Below, piece by piece: positions 1 through 5,969 of a DNA stretch of 10,505 nt. This DNA comes from Phosphoribacter sp044220725. Its GTDB lineage: Bacteria > Actinomycetota > Actinomycetes > Actinomycetales > Dermatophilaceae. The notes under the pieces were generated by a model. That model ran no database searches. It was not told the DNA's origin and worked only from the letters and a program-made list of their open reading frames with translations. The position numbers and the translations under genes are program-made. The stretch spans positions 1 to 10,505 of the forward strand of contig JBGAQN010000089.1 in NCBI GenBank assembly GCA_044220725.1, given 5' to 3'. Numbering within the stretch: position 1 is the stretch's first letter; each line of letters starts with the position of its first letter.

Positions 1-1071
1 CCGGATGACCCCCGGCCCGTATGCCGGCCCACCGGCATACGGGGAATGCGTCGCCCACCATGCTGCGTCCAAGTCGCTGACGACGCTCGTCCCCACTGCG
101 GCCACGAGCGAAGCGGCGGCCGCGACGCCGACGTGCGACTCCATCATCGAGCCGACCATCGTGCCAAGGCCCGCCTCCGTCGCCCGGGTGAGCAGTCGAA
201 GGCCCGCCAGGGGCCCTCCACACTTGGCGAGCTTGACGTTGACCGCATCGGCGGCCCCGAGCCGGATGACCCGTTCCAGATCACTCAGCCCGAACACCGT
301 TTCGTCGGCCAGGATCGGCAGATCGACCCGAGACCGCACCCAGGCCAGACCTTCGACATCGTCGCCGGCAACCGGCTGCTCCACCAACTCGACCCCGAGG
401 TCGGCGTCGGCTAGGGCCCGGATCACGGTGACGGCATCAGGTCGGGACCAGCCCTGATTAGCATCCAGGCGGATCCCGATAGCCGGTCCGACCGCCTCCC
501 GCACGGTCCGCACCCGAGCCACGTCGGTGGCCGCATCGGTGCCGACCTTGAGCTTGAGCCGGGTGAACCCCTCGGTGACCCGGGCTGCCGCCGCCGCTTC
601 GAGGGCGTCGGGCGACCCCGCCGAGATCGTCACATCGGTGGCCACCTCACACCCAGCGCCTGGCCCGGCTCCGGGTCGTGCCACGCAGGCGAGGTCGGCG
701 AGGAGGTGGGCGAGCGGCATACCGGCCAGGCGGGCGACCACATCGAGCAGGGCGGTCTCGACGGCAGCCTTGGCCCCGAAGTTGCGGGCGCACGCCCCGG
801 CGAGCCGGGCTGCGAGACTCGCCCAGTCGTCGGTGTCCGCATCAACGAGGATCGGCGCGAGCACCTGCTCGACGCAGGCGGCAGCACCAGCGACGCTCTC
901 GCCTGTTACCGCCCACACTTGCGGGGCTTCGCCGACTCCGACCGTCCCGTCAGTTAGTTCCACGCCGACCACGAGGGTGTCGATCGTCGTGGTGTGCCGC
1001 AGCGCCGTGACAAAGGGGGTGTGTAGACCGATCGACAGCGGGTGGGCGGACACGGCCCGAATCCGTGCCAT
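1..1071 (-). CDS. Dipeptide epimerase (L-Ala-D/L-Glu epimerase-like, enolase superfamily), 3' end cut by window edge
   Basis: The 357 visible codons run open to the left edge, so the C-terminus and stop are missing. The family interconverts the C-terminal residue of dipeptides such as L-Ala-D-Glu and L-Ala-L-Glu by proton abstraction, in the cytoplasm. Seen: a capping domain at about 1-125, then the barrel with KLKVG (Lys173, Lys175), DANQGW (Asp203), VEQP (Glu231), ADET (Asp256), KLAKCGG (Lys280, Lys283) and GSMMES near 307-312. The paired KxK motifs on opposite strands plus the three acidic Mg ligands are the dipeptide-epimerase signature and separate it from o-succinylbenzoate synthase and muconate cycloisomerase, though substrate cannot be read from sequence. 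The ATG at 1071 gives the usual family N-terminus; the ribosome site is weak (GAGAG). It lies 33 bases after clgR on the same strand and could be co-transcribed. Family is confident; the exact dipeptide is not. Confidence 0.88.
   Translation of the reverse strand, partial: MARIRAVSAHPLSIGLHTPFVTALRHTTTIDTLVVGVELTDGTVGVGEAPQVWAVTGESVAGAAACVEQVLAPILVDADTDDWASLAARLAGACARNFGAKAAVETALLDVVARLAGMPLAHLLADLACVARPGAGPGAGCEVATDVTISAGSPDALEAAAAARVTEGFTRLKLKVGTDAATDVARVRTVREAVGPAIGIRLDANQGWSRPDAVTVIRALADADLGVELVEQPVAGDDVEGLAWVRSRVDLPILADETVFGLSDLERVIRLGAADAVNVKLAKCGGPLAGLRLLTRATEAGLGTMVGSMMESHVGVAAAASLVAAVGTSVVSDLDAAWWATHSPYAGGPAYGPGVIR
16..43. repeat. Perfect 12-bp inverted repeat made of two GTATGCCG octamers
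   Basis: Arms 16-27 and 32-43 are perfect reverse complements separated by CCCA. Each arm contains one copy of the window-wide octamer, in opposite orientation. It lies inside the epimerase gene and encodes the PYAGGPAYGPG part of the C-terminal tail, so it is translated. It could form a stable RNA hairpin near the gene's 3' end, but there is no T tract. Confidence 0.85.
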
Positions 1072-1104
1072 TGGTTGACGGCTCTCGGGCGCTGCGGCGG
1101 CTGC

Positions 1105-1404
1105 TCAGGCGGCCGAAGCGGACACGCCGTCGTGAGACGGGACGGGGAGAACCACTGGGGTGATGATGCCTTCGGCCAGGGCGACCCGGGCCGCGACCTC
1201 GTGAAGAACCGCGGACAGTGGCATCCCGAGCGCGTCACAGATCGCGCCCAGCAACTCCGAGGATGCCTCCTTCTCGCCACGCTCAACCTCGCTCAGGTAG
1301 CCGAGCGAGACGGCGGCTGACGCCGACACGTCGCGCAGGCTCCGCTGTTGCGCCCGCCGCTCAGTGCGCAAGACGTCACCGAGTTCACGTCGCATGAGCA
1401 CCAT
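1105..1404 (-). CDS. clgR: ClgR-type XRE-family transcriptional regulator of Clp protease genes
   Basis: This 99-residue protein is a small helix-turn-helix DNA-binding regulator. In actinobacteria ClgR activates clpP1P2, clpC and other proteolysis or stress genes. Seen: an XRE-type HTH at about residues 10-65, with the characteristic SLGYLSEVERGEKEASSELL stretch typical of ClgR, then a short tail ending SASAA. The start at 1404 is chosen because AAGGAGG lies 5 bases upstream; the upstream in-frame ATG at 1440 has no comparable site and would add 12 unconserved residues. It lies 108 bases after cinA on the same strand, matching the cinA-clgR order known in other actinobacteria. The terminal Ala-Ala resembles the ClpP-recognition tail described for related Streptomyces regulators (PopR/ClgR), suggesting turnover by the protease it controls; that part is inference. 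Confidence 0.92.
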   Translation of the reverse strand: MVLMRRELGDVLRTERRAQQRSLRDVSASAAVSLGYLSEVERGEKEASSELLGAICDALGMPLSAVLHEVAARVALAEGIITPVVLPVPSHDGVSASAA

Positions 1405-1409
1405 CTGCT

Positions 1410-1416
1410 CCTCCTT
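1410..1416 (-). promoter_or_regulatory. Strong Shine-Dalgarno site that fixes the clgR start
   Basis: On the minus strand AAGGAGG is followed by a 5-base spacer and the ATG at 1404. It is the strongest ribosome-binding site in the window and contrasts with the SD-less starts of rimO and ftsK. It argues against the longer reading from 1440. Confidence 0.8.
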
Positions 1417-1472
1417 CCCGAGGACACCCAGGCTTCGCACCGGCGGCGTTCAGCAACCGGCGCCGTGGCCCC

Positions 1473-1485
1473 ACCATACGCGAAC
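1473..1485 (-). promoter_or_regulatory. Candidate clgR promoter: -10 TATGGT overlapping a GTTCGC half-site
   Basis: In the 108-base cinA-clgR gap the minus strand carries GTTCGCG (1485-1479) running directly into TATGGT (1478-1473), which fits the actinobacterial -10 pattern TAnnnT. No good -35 is seen 17 bases upstream. GTTCGC matches the left half of the published ClgR operator as I recall it, but the right half (a GCG) is only approximated by GTG. Autoregulation is therefore possible but weakly supported. Confidence 0.35.
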
Positions 1486-1512
1486 GCGCCGACTGCGCCA
1501 CTGCAACGCGCG

Positions 1513-1992
1513 TCACGCAGTCTCATCTGCGACGAGCGCCTCGTCGATCATCGCCAACGCCGTTTCCACGACATCCGACCGGATCGTGCCTCGATCACCG
1601 TCCAGATGTAGTTCCCGGACGCGTGGCTCACCACCTGCGCGGACGACAGCGACGAAGACCATGCCAACCCGTTTACCCTCGACTGGATCAGGCCCCGCCA
1701 CCCCGGTCGTGGCCACCCCCCAGTCGCTGTCCAGGGCGCGGCATACCCCCAAGGCCATGGCGGCCGCGACCTCCCCGTCGACCGCTCCTCGAACGGCGAG
1801 CAACCGCGGTTCCACGCCGAGGACGCGCGTCTTCACTGCGTTGGTATAGGCCACGACCCCGCCTTGCAGCACCCGTGAGGCACCTGGGACGTCGACGAGC
1901 CGCGCGGTGAGCAGCCCCCCGGTGAGTGATTCGGCGCAGGCGATCGTCTCGCCCCGCAGCGCCAGGTCGGCCAGCACTTGGGTAGCCCTCAT
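1513..1992 (-). CDS. cinA: CinA C-terminal-domain protein, nicotinamide-nucleotide amidase (PncC-type)
   Basis: This 159-residue protein consists only of the CinA C-terminal domain, the usual size for stand-alone PncC proteins. The family deamidates nicotinamide mononucleotide to nicotinate mononucleotide, recycling NMN made by DNA ligase and NAD-consuming enzymes in the cytosol. Seen: CAESLTGG (Glu21, Ser22), the AYTNAVK segment (Lys54) and TGVAGPDP, all conserved in the family. The N-terminal COG1058 domain of long CinA proteins is absent. The start at 1992 is an ATG whose last two bases lie in the pgsA stop (ATGA overlap), which supports this start and implies translational coupling. 'Competence/damage-inducible' is a historical name; nothing here points to competence. 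Confidence 0.9.
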   Translation of the reverse strand: MRATQVLADLALRGETIACAESLTGGLLTARLVDVPGASRVLQGGVVAYTNAVKTRVLGVEPRLLAVRGAVDGEVAAAMALGVCRALDSDWGVATTGVAGPDPVEGKRVGMVFVAVVRAGGEPRVRELHLDGDRGTIRSDVVETALAMIDEALVADETA

Positions 1993-2675
1993 CGGCGTCC
2001 GCCCCCCTGGACCTCCGCCCGAGCCGCTCGCTTGGCCATGGCCCGAGGGCTGCTCTGACGCAATCTGTTCGCTTGGACGAGGTAGTCCAGGCCCGTGGCG
2101 AGGGTGAGGACGACGGCCGCCGCCAGGACGAGGTATGCCGTCCAGCGCCACACCCCCGGCTCCGGGAGCACCCATGGCGGCAAGATCAACAACGACAGCG
2201 CGACCGATTGGGCGAAGGTCTTGACCTTGCCCCCTCGACCGGCGGGCATCACCCCGTGTCGGATGACCACAATACGCACGACGGTCACTCCAAACTCCCG
2301 CGCCAAGACCATCAGCGTGACCCACCAAGGCACCGAGCCGATGATCGACAATCCGACGAAGGCCATCCCCAGCAGGGTCTTGTCGGCGATGGGATCGAGG
2401 ATCTTGCCGACATCGGTGACCAGGCCCCGAGCTCGGGCCAGGTCGCCGTCCAGGCGATCAGTGGCCATGGCGACGAGGAAGACGCCGAGCGCAGCGAACC
2501 GTTGCCCGGCGTTGCTGCCGTCCTCGATGAGCAGCAAGGCGCCGAAGACTGGGACAAGGAGAATGCGCAGCACGGTGAGTGCGTTCGGCAGGTTCCACGG
2601 GCTGGCGTCGTGCGATGGCTGGGCCATCGGGTCCGGTGGGCCGGTGCGAGGACGAGGTGGGGTTGGCTCCTTCAC
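1989..2675 (-). CDS. pgsA: CDP-diacylglycerol--glycerol-3-phosphate 3-phosphatidyltransferase
   Basis: This 228-residue integral membrane enzyme of the CDP-alcohol phosphatidyltransferase family transfers the phosphatidyl group to glycerol 3-phosphate, the committed step to phosphatidylglycerol and cardiolipin. The full catalytic motif is visible: Asp73, Asp76-Gly77, Ala80-Arg81, then Gly90, Asp94 and Asp98 with family spacing. Several hydrophobic segments fit a multi-span topology (about 32-50, 60-72, 100-135, 160-205). The first 25 residues are Pro-rich and the C-terminus is Arg/Ala-rich, both probably cytoplasmic. The start is GTG at 2675, overlapping the rimO stop as GTGA, with GGAG 5 bases upstream; a later ATG at residue 17 is possible. 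Family is certain; glycerol phosphate as acceptor is likely from the motif and its place between rimO and cinA, but another CDP-alcohol transferase specificity cannot be fully excluded. Confidence 0.9.
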   Translation of the reverse strand: MKEPTPPRPRTGPPDPMAQPSHDASPWNLPNALTVLRILLVPVFGALLLIEDGSNAGQRFAALGVFLVAMATDRLDGDLARARGLVTDVGKILDPIADKTLLGMAFVGLSIIGSVPWWVTLMVLAREFGVTVVRIVVIRHGVMPAGRGGKVKTFAQSVALSLLILPPWVLPEPGVWRWTAYLVLAAAVVLTLATGLDYLVQANRLRQSSPRAMAKRAARAEVQGGGRR

Positions 2676-4078
2676 CTGCGCTCCGCCAGGAGATCGACGC
2701 CTTCGGAATCGACCACGACCGCATCGATGAGGTCCCCGACCCGAACCTGCGCGCCGGGAGACAAACCGACCAGGCGCGTGACCCCGTCGACATCCGGCCC
2801 TTGCACCTCGGCCCGCCCCACCGGTGACTCGGCGTCGATTTCCTCGACCAGGATGCGCACTCGCTCGCCGATGCGCTCCTCGGCGCGCTGCGCCGTCAGC
2901 TGTTCGACCAAATCGGTGATCCGGGCCACCCGCGACGAGATCACCTCGGGGTCGAGCTTGTCGGGCAGCCCTGCGGCCTCGGTGCCGTCTTCGTCGGAGT
3001 AGCCGAACACGCCCACGACATCCAGGCGCCCCATCGCCAGGAAGAGCTCCAACTGGCCCAGGTCGGCCTCGGTCTCGCCCGGGAAGCCGACGATGACGTT
3101 TGACCGGATCCCGGCAGTCGGCGTTGCCGCCCGGATTCGCCCCAACAAGTCCAGGAAGGCATCGGTGCCCCCGAATCGACGCATCCGGCGCAGCAACGTC
3201 GGGGAAGCGTGTTGGAACGAGACGTCGTAATAGGGCACGACACCCGGCGTGGTCGCCATGGCGTCGAGCAAGCCCGGGCGGATCTCGGCCGGTTGCAGGT
3301 AGGAGACCCGGATCCGGTCGAGACCGTCGACGGCCGCCAACTGCGGCAGGAGCCGCTCCAGCGCCGCAATGTCGCCGATGTCCTTGCCGTAGGAGGTGGA
3401 GTTCTCACTGACCAGGAACACTTCGCGGATGCCCTGCTCCGCCAGCCAACGCGCCTCGGCGAGCACGTCGCCCGGCGAGCGGGAGACGAACGACCCTCGA
3501 AACGCCGGGATGGCACAGAAGGCGCAGCGGCGGTCACACCCGCTGGCGATCTTCAGCGGCGCCCACGGGCGGTCGGCAAGCAGGGCCCGGTATGCCGCGT
3601 GTCCGGGCACCGCGTCAACACTCACGTGCGCTGGTCGAGCCACCGGCGTGATCGGCAGCATGCGACGCCGGTCGCTGGGGACGTGGGAGGAAACCGGCGT
3701 GCCGTTCAGGAGGGAGTTGAGATGGCTGGACAGGTCGGCATACGCGTCGAAGCCCAGGACGGCATCGGCCTCGGGCAATTGTTCGGCCAACTCGCGACCA
3801 TAGCGTTCGGCCAGGCAACCGACGGCAACGACCTTGCTGGTGCGGTGGCTGCCGTCCTTGAGGTCGGCCGCTTCGAGGAGCGCGTCGATCGAGTCCTTCT
3901 TGGCCGATTCAACGAAGCCGCACGTGTTGACCAGGGCCACGTCGGCGTTGGCGGGGTCGTCGACCAGCGCCCACCCGTCCGCAGCGAGTCGCCCAGCCAG
4001 TTCCTCCGAGTCGACCTCGTTTCGGGTGCAGCCGAGGGTCACGAGCGCGACACGTCGGCTCGGGTTCGCCTGCGTCAT
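2672..4078 (-). CDS. rimO: Ribosomal protein S12 (aspartate-C3)-methylthiotransferase RimO
   Basis: This 468-residue radical-SAM methylthiotransferase adds a methylthio group to the conserved aspartate of ribosomal protein S12. Seen: the N-terminal UPF0004 domain with its three cluster ligands Cys17, Cys53 and Cys88; the radical-SAM motif CDRRCAFC (Cys181, Cys185, Cys188); a central barrel with VSENSTSYGKD and PYYDVSFQHAS, typical of RimO rather than MiaB; and a C-terminal TRAM-like domain from about 400. Length fits the actinobacterial family. The start at 4078 has no Shine-Dalgarno; instead TAGAGT lies exactly 6 bases before the ATG, which predicts a leaderless mRNA. It heads the overlapping rimO-pgsA-cinA cluster and diverges from the dipeptidase. 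Confidence 0.95.
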   Translation of the reverse strand: MTQANPSRRVALVTLGCTRNEVDSEELAGRLAADGWALVDDPANADVALVNTCGFVESAKKDSIDALLEAADLKDGSHRTSKVVAVGCLAERYGRELAEQLPEADAVLGFDAYADLSSHLNSLLNGTPVSSHVPSDRRRMLPITPVARPAHVSVDAVPGHAAYRALLADRPWAPLKIASGCDRRCAFCAIPAFRGSFVSRSPGDVLAEARWLAEQGIREVFLVSENSTSYGKDIGDIAALERLLPQLAAVDGLDRIRVSYLQPAEIRPGLLDAMATTPGVVPYYDVSFQHASPTLLRRMRRFGGTDAFLDLLGRIRAATPTAGIRSNVIVGFPGETEADLGQLELFLAMGRLDVVGVFGYSDEDGTEAAGLPDKLDPEVISSRVARITDLVEQLTAQRAEERIGERVRILVEEIDAESPVGRAEVQGPDVDGVTRLVGLSPGAQVRVGDLIDAVVVDSEGVDLLAERR

Positions 4079-4083
4079 GGCGC

Positions 4084-4090
4084 CACTCTA
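4084..4090. promoter_or_regulatory. Candidate bidirectional promoter core shared by rimO and the M19 dipeptidase
   Basis: Only 17 bases separate the two divergent start codons. On the minus strand TAGAGT (4090-4085) is a perfect TAnnnT -10 and places +1 on the A of the rimO ATG at 4078. On the plus strand CACTCT (4084-4089) keeps the two key -10 bases, A at -11 (4085) and T at -7 (4089), and places +1 on the G of the dipeptidase GTG at 4096. The A/T pair that is -11/-7 for one direction is -7/-11 for the other. No -35 is obvious. The minus direction looks stronger. Confidence 0.5.
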
Positions 4091-4095
4091 GACGG

Positions 4096-5298
4096 GTGTG
4101 GTTGTCTGACCCGGTGCCCACCACGATTGCCGAGCGAGTCGCCGAGCTCCTGCGCGAACACCCCCTCATCGACGGCCACAACGACCTGCCATGGGAGGCG
4201 CGGATGCAGGCCGGCTACGACCTTGATGTGCTTGATCTGGCTGGGTCGGTCAACACGACCTGCACCGATGTGCCGCGATTGCGCCAGGGTGGGGTCGGCG
4301 GGCAGTTCTGGTCGGTCTTTGTGCCCGGCACGTGGGACGACGAGGCCGCTGTGGCGGCGACCCTGGAGCAAGTCGCCTTTGTCCGCGAGCTGACCAGCCG
4401 GTATGCCGCGCACCTGACCATCGCCAGGACCGCCGAGGACATCGTGCATGCGCACGGCCAGGGCCGGATCGCTTCTCTGATGGGGGCCGAAGGGGGTCAC
4501 TCGATCGGGTGTTCTCTGGACACTTTGCGGCTGCTCGCGGACCTGGGTGTGGGGTATCTCACCCTCACCCACAACCAGCACGTGCCGTGGGCCGACTCGG
4601 CCACCGAACCGCCGCGTCTCGGCGGCCTGTCGGCCTTCGGTCGGGAGGTCGTCCGCGAGTGCAACCGATTGGGGGTTCTCGTGGACCTCTCGCACGTGTC
4701 GCCCGGGACGATGCGCGACGCCTTGGCGATCACTGAGGCGCCGGTCATCTTCTCGCACTCCAGCGCGCTCGCCCAGACCGCTCACGTGCGCAACGTCCCC
4801 GACGACGTGTTGGGCCGACTGCCGGACAACGGTGGCGTGTGCATGGTGACCTTCGTCCCCGAGTTCGTCAACGACACGGTGCGCGAATGGACCGATGCTG
4901 CGGCCGATGAAGCGGCCGCGCTGGGCATCGACCGGCTCGACTATGCCGCGTTCACGGCATACCTCAAGGCACGGCCTCGCCACGACCCCAAGCCGGATGC
5001 CACGCTCGCCGACGTCGTGCGCCACGTCGAACACGTCCGGGAGGTCGCCGGTCTCGACCACGTCGGGCTCGGGGGTGACTTCGACGGGACCGACACCTTT
5101 CCCATCGGGCTCGGCGACGTCTCGACCTATCCCGCGTTGTTGACCGCCCTGGCCGAACGCAGCTGGTCGGACGCCGAGTTGGCAGCGCTGGCCGGGGGCA
5201 ACGTCCTGCGGGTCATGCGTGAGGGTGAGGCCACTGCAGCGCGTCTGCAGCGTGAGCGGGAGCCTTCGAGCGCGACCCTCGCCGACCTAGACGGCTGA
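4096..5298 (+). CDS. Membrane-dipeptidase-family (M19) zinc dipeptidase
   Basis: This 400-residue protein belongs to peptidase family M19 (renal dipeptidase family) of the amidohydrolase superfamily, which hydrolyses dipeptides and often tolerates a C-terminal D-residue. All expected metal and catalytic ligands are present: DGHND (His28, Asp30), GAEGGH (Glu132, the bridging ligand), DLSH (His200), SHSS (His221) and GLGGDFDG (Asp328). No signal peptide or membrane segment is seen, so it should be cytoplasmic like other bacterial members, despite the family name. The chosen GTG start (4096) has no Shine-Dalgarno but fits a leaderless transcript; GTG at 4114 is an alternative. It is the only plus-strand gene between ftsK and rimO and converges on the GyrI-like pseudogene with 24 bases between stops. 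Substrate is not readable from sequence; cell-wall L,D-dipeptides are plausible. Confidence 0.92.
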   Translation: MWLSDPVPTTIAERVAELLREHPLIDGHNDLPWEARMQAGYDLDVLDLAGSVNTTCTDVPRLRQGGVGGQFWSVFVPGTWDDEAAVAATLEQVAFVRELTSRYAAHLTIARTAEDIVHAHGQGRIASLMGAEGGHSIGCSLDTLRLLADLGVGYLTLTHNQHVPWADSATEPPRLGGLSAFGREVVRECNRLGVLVDLSHVSPGTMRDALAITEAPVIFSHSSALAQTAHVRNVPDDVLGRLPDNGGVCMVTFVPEFVNDTVREWTDAAADEAAALGIDRLDYAAFTAYLKARPRHDPKPDATLADVVRHVEHVREVAGLDHVGLGGDFDGTDTFPIGLGDVSTYPALLTALAERSWSDAELAALAGGNVLRVMREGEATAARLQREREPSSATLADLDG

Positions 5299-5314
5299 GG
5301 GCGGCAACGCTCAG
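5295..5314. terminator. Weak hairpin between convergent genes
   Basis: CTGAG (5295-5299) pairs with CTCAG (5310-5314), and after a GG bulge CG pairs with CG around a GCAA tetraloop. It overlaps the dipeptidase stop and lies just before the end of the oppositely oriented GyrI-like gene, where a terminator would be expected. There is no T tract, so its role is uncertain. Confidence 0.35.
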
Positions 5315-5322
5315 ACCTGACA

Positions 5323-5939
5323 TCAACCGGCTGCGACAACGGGTTGGCGAAGGACCGTTCTGAGTTTCGCCGCAGGGGTGCGCCGCGGATCGCTGAGGTA
5401 GATCTCGTGATGTCGCCCGTTCCAGGTCAGGCCACGTTCGGGCATGACCTGCCGGTGCAGCCGCGCCAGCACGGGTGCCTCGTCGTCGTAGGAGCCCAGG
5501 TGCATGATCTGCAGACTCAGGCCTTCAGTGAGCGTGAGGCGACGGATCCGTGCGATCGGCAGGTGTGCCTTCTTCGCCGCCGCGGAGGTCAGCCCGAGTG
5601 AGATGTCCTCGGTGGACACCGTCGCCGGGAGGGCGATGAGCATCGTCCAGTCCCAGTTGCGCTTGTTCCCGTTGACGAAGTCTGTGGGGTCCGGGCTGGA
5701 CCACAACCCCTCCAGCGGCCCCACGACGAAGTCCGTCCCGGTGCGCGTCTTGACTGCGGCCCGCACGGCATACCCGCTGGTATAGAGCCCTCGACCGCCT
5801 CGGCATAGTCGCGGGACGTGTTGGGATCCCCGTGACCGTCGATGGCCAGATAGGTGAACTCGGGAACATCCACCTCGACGAATCGGCCCGACGGCGGCAG
5901 GTAGAGGTGCTTGAACTCCTGTTTGAGGTCAATGCGCAC
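5323..5939 (-). pseudogene. GyrI-like small-molecule-binding domain protein, broken by a one-base frameshift
   Basis: Two overlapping frames together make one protein of about 205 residues of the GyrI-like family (effector-binding fold, COG4832-like). Frame one starts at GTG 5939 with AGGAG six bases upstream and reads MRIDLKQEFKHLY, then VEVDVPEFTYLAIDGHGDPN and YAEAVEG. After the CCC run at 5788-5790 the conserved continuation LYTSGYAVRAAVK, TGTDFVVGPLEGLW and GRHHEIYLSDPRR is found in the -1 frame, down to the stop at 5323. Adding one base at the run restores a continuous frame (Glu-Gly-Leu or Glu-Ala-Leu). Both halves keep family-typical sequence, so the lesion is either very recent or a sequencing error. 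It starts 30 bases after the ftsK stop, on the same strand. Function is unknown beyond ligand binding; these are not DNA-binding proteins on their own. Confidence 0.82.
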
Positions 5940-5969
5940 GGTGGCTCCTGACGTCCGGGCGTGCCCCTG

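Noticed and set aside
5..1078. Plus-strand open frames at 5-457 and 527-1078
   Set aside because: They are antisense to the dipeptide epimerase, whose motifs are intact on the minus strand; its frame runs off the left edge.
1498..1506. TTGCAGTGG upstream of clgR, resembling the PafBC (RecA-independent DNA damage) promoter motif
   Set aside because: One base is missing from the expected TTGTCRGTG and no TAnnnT follows at the required 8-base spacing; the nearest -10-like element is 19 bases away.
3209..5061. Long antisense frames over rimO (3209-4393, plus) and the dipeptidase (4075-5061, minus)
   Set aside because: Both lie opposite genes with complete catalytic motifs and show no domain of their own.
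5785..5800. Programmed -1 frameshift in the GyrI-like gene
   Set aside because: There is no heptameric slippery sequence or clear downstream structure, and the family is not known to use frameshifting; mutation or sequencing error is simpler.
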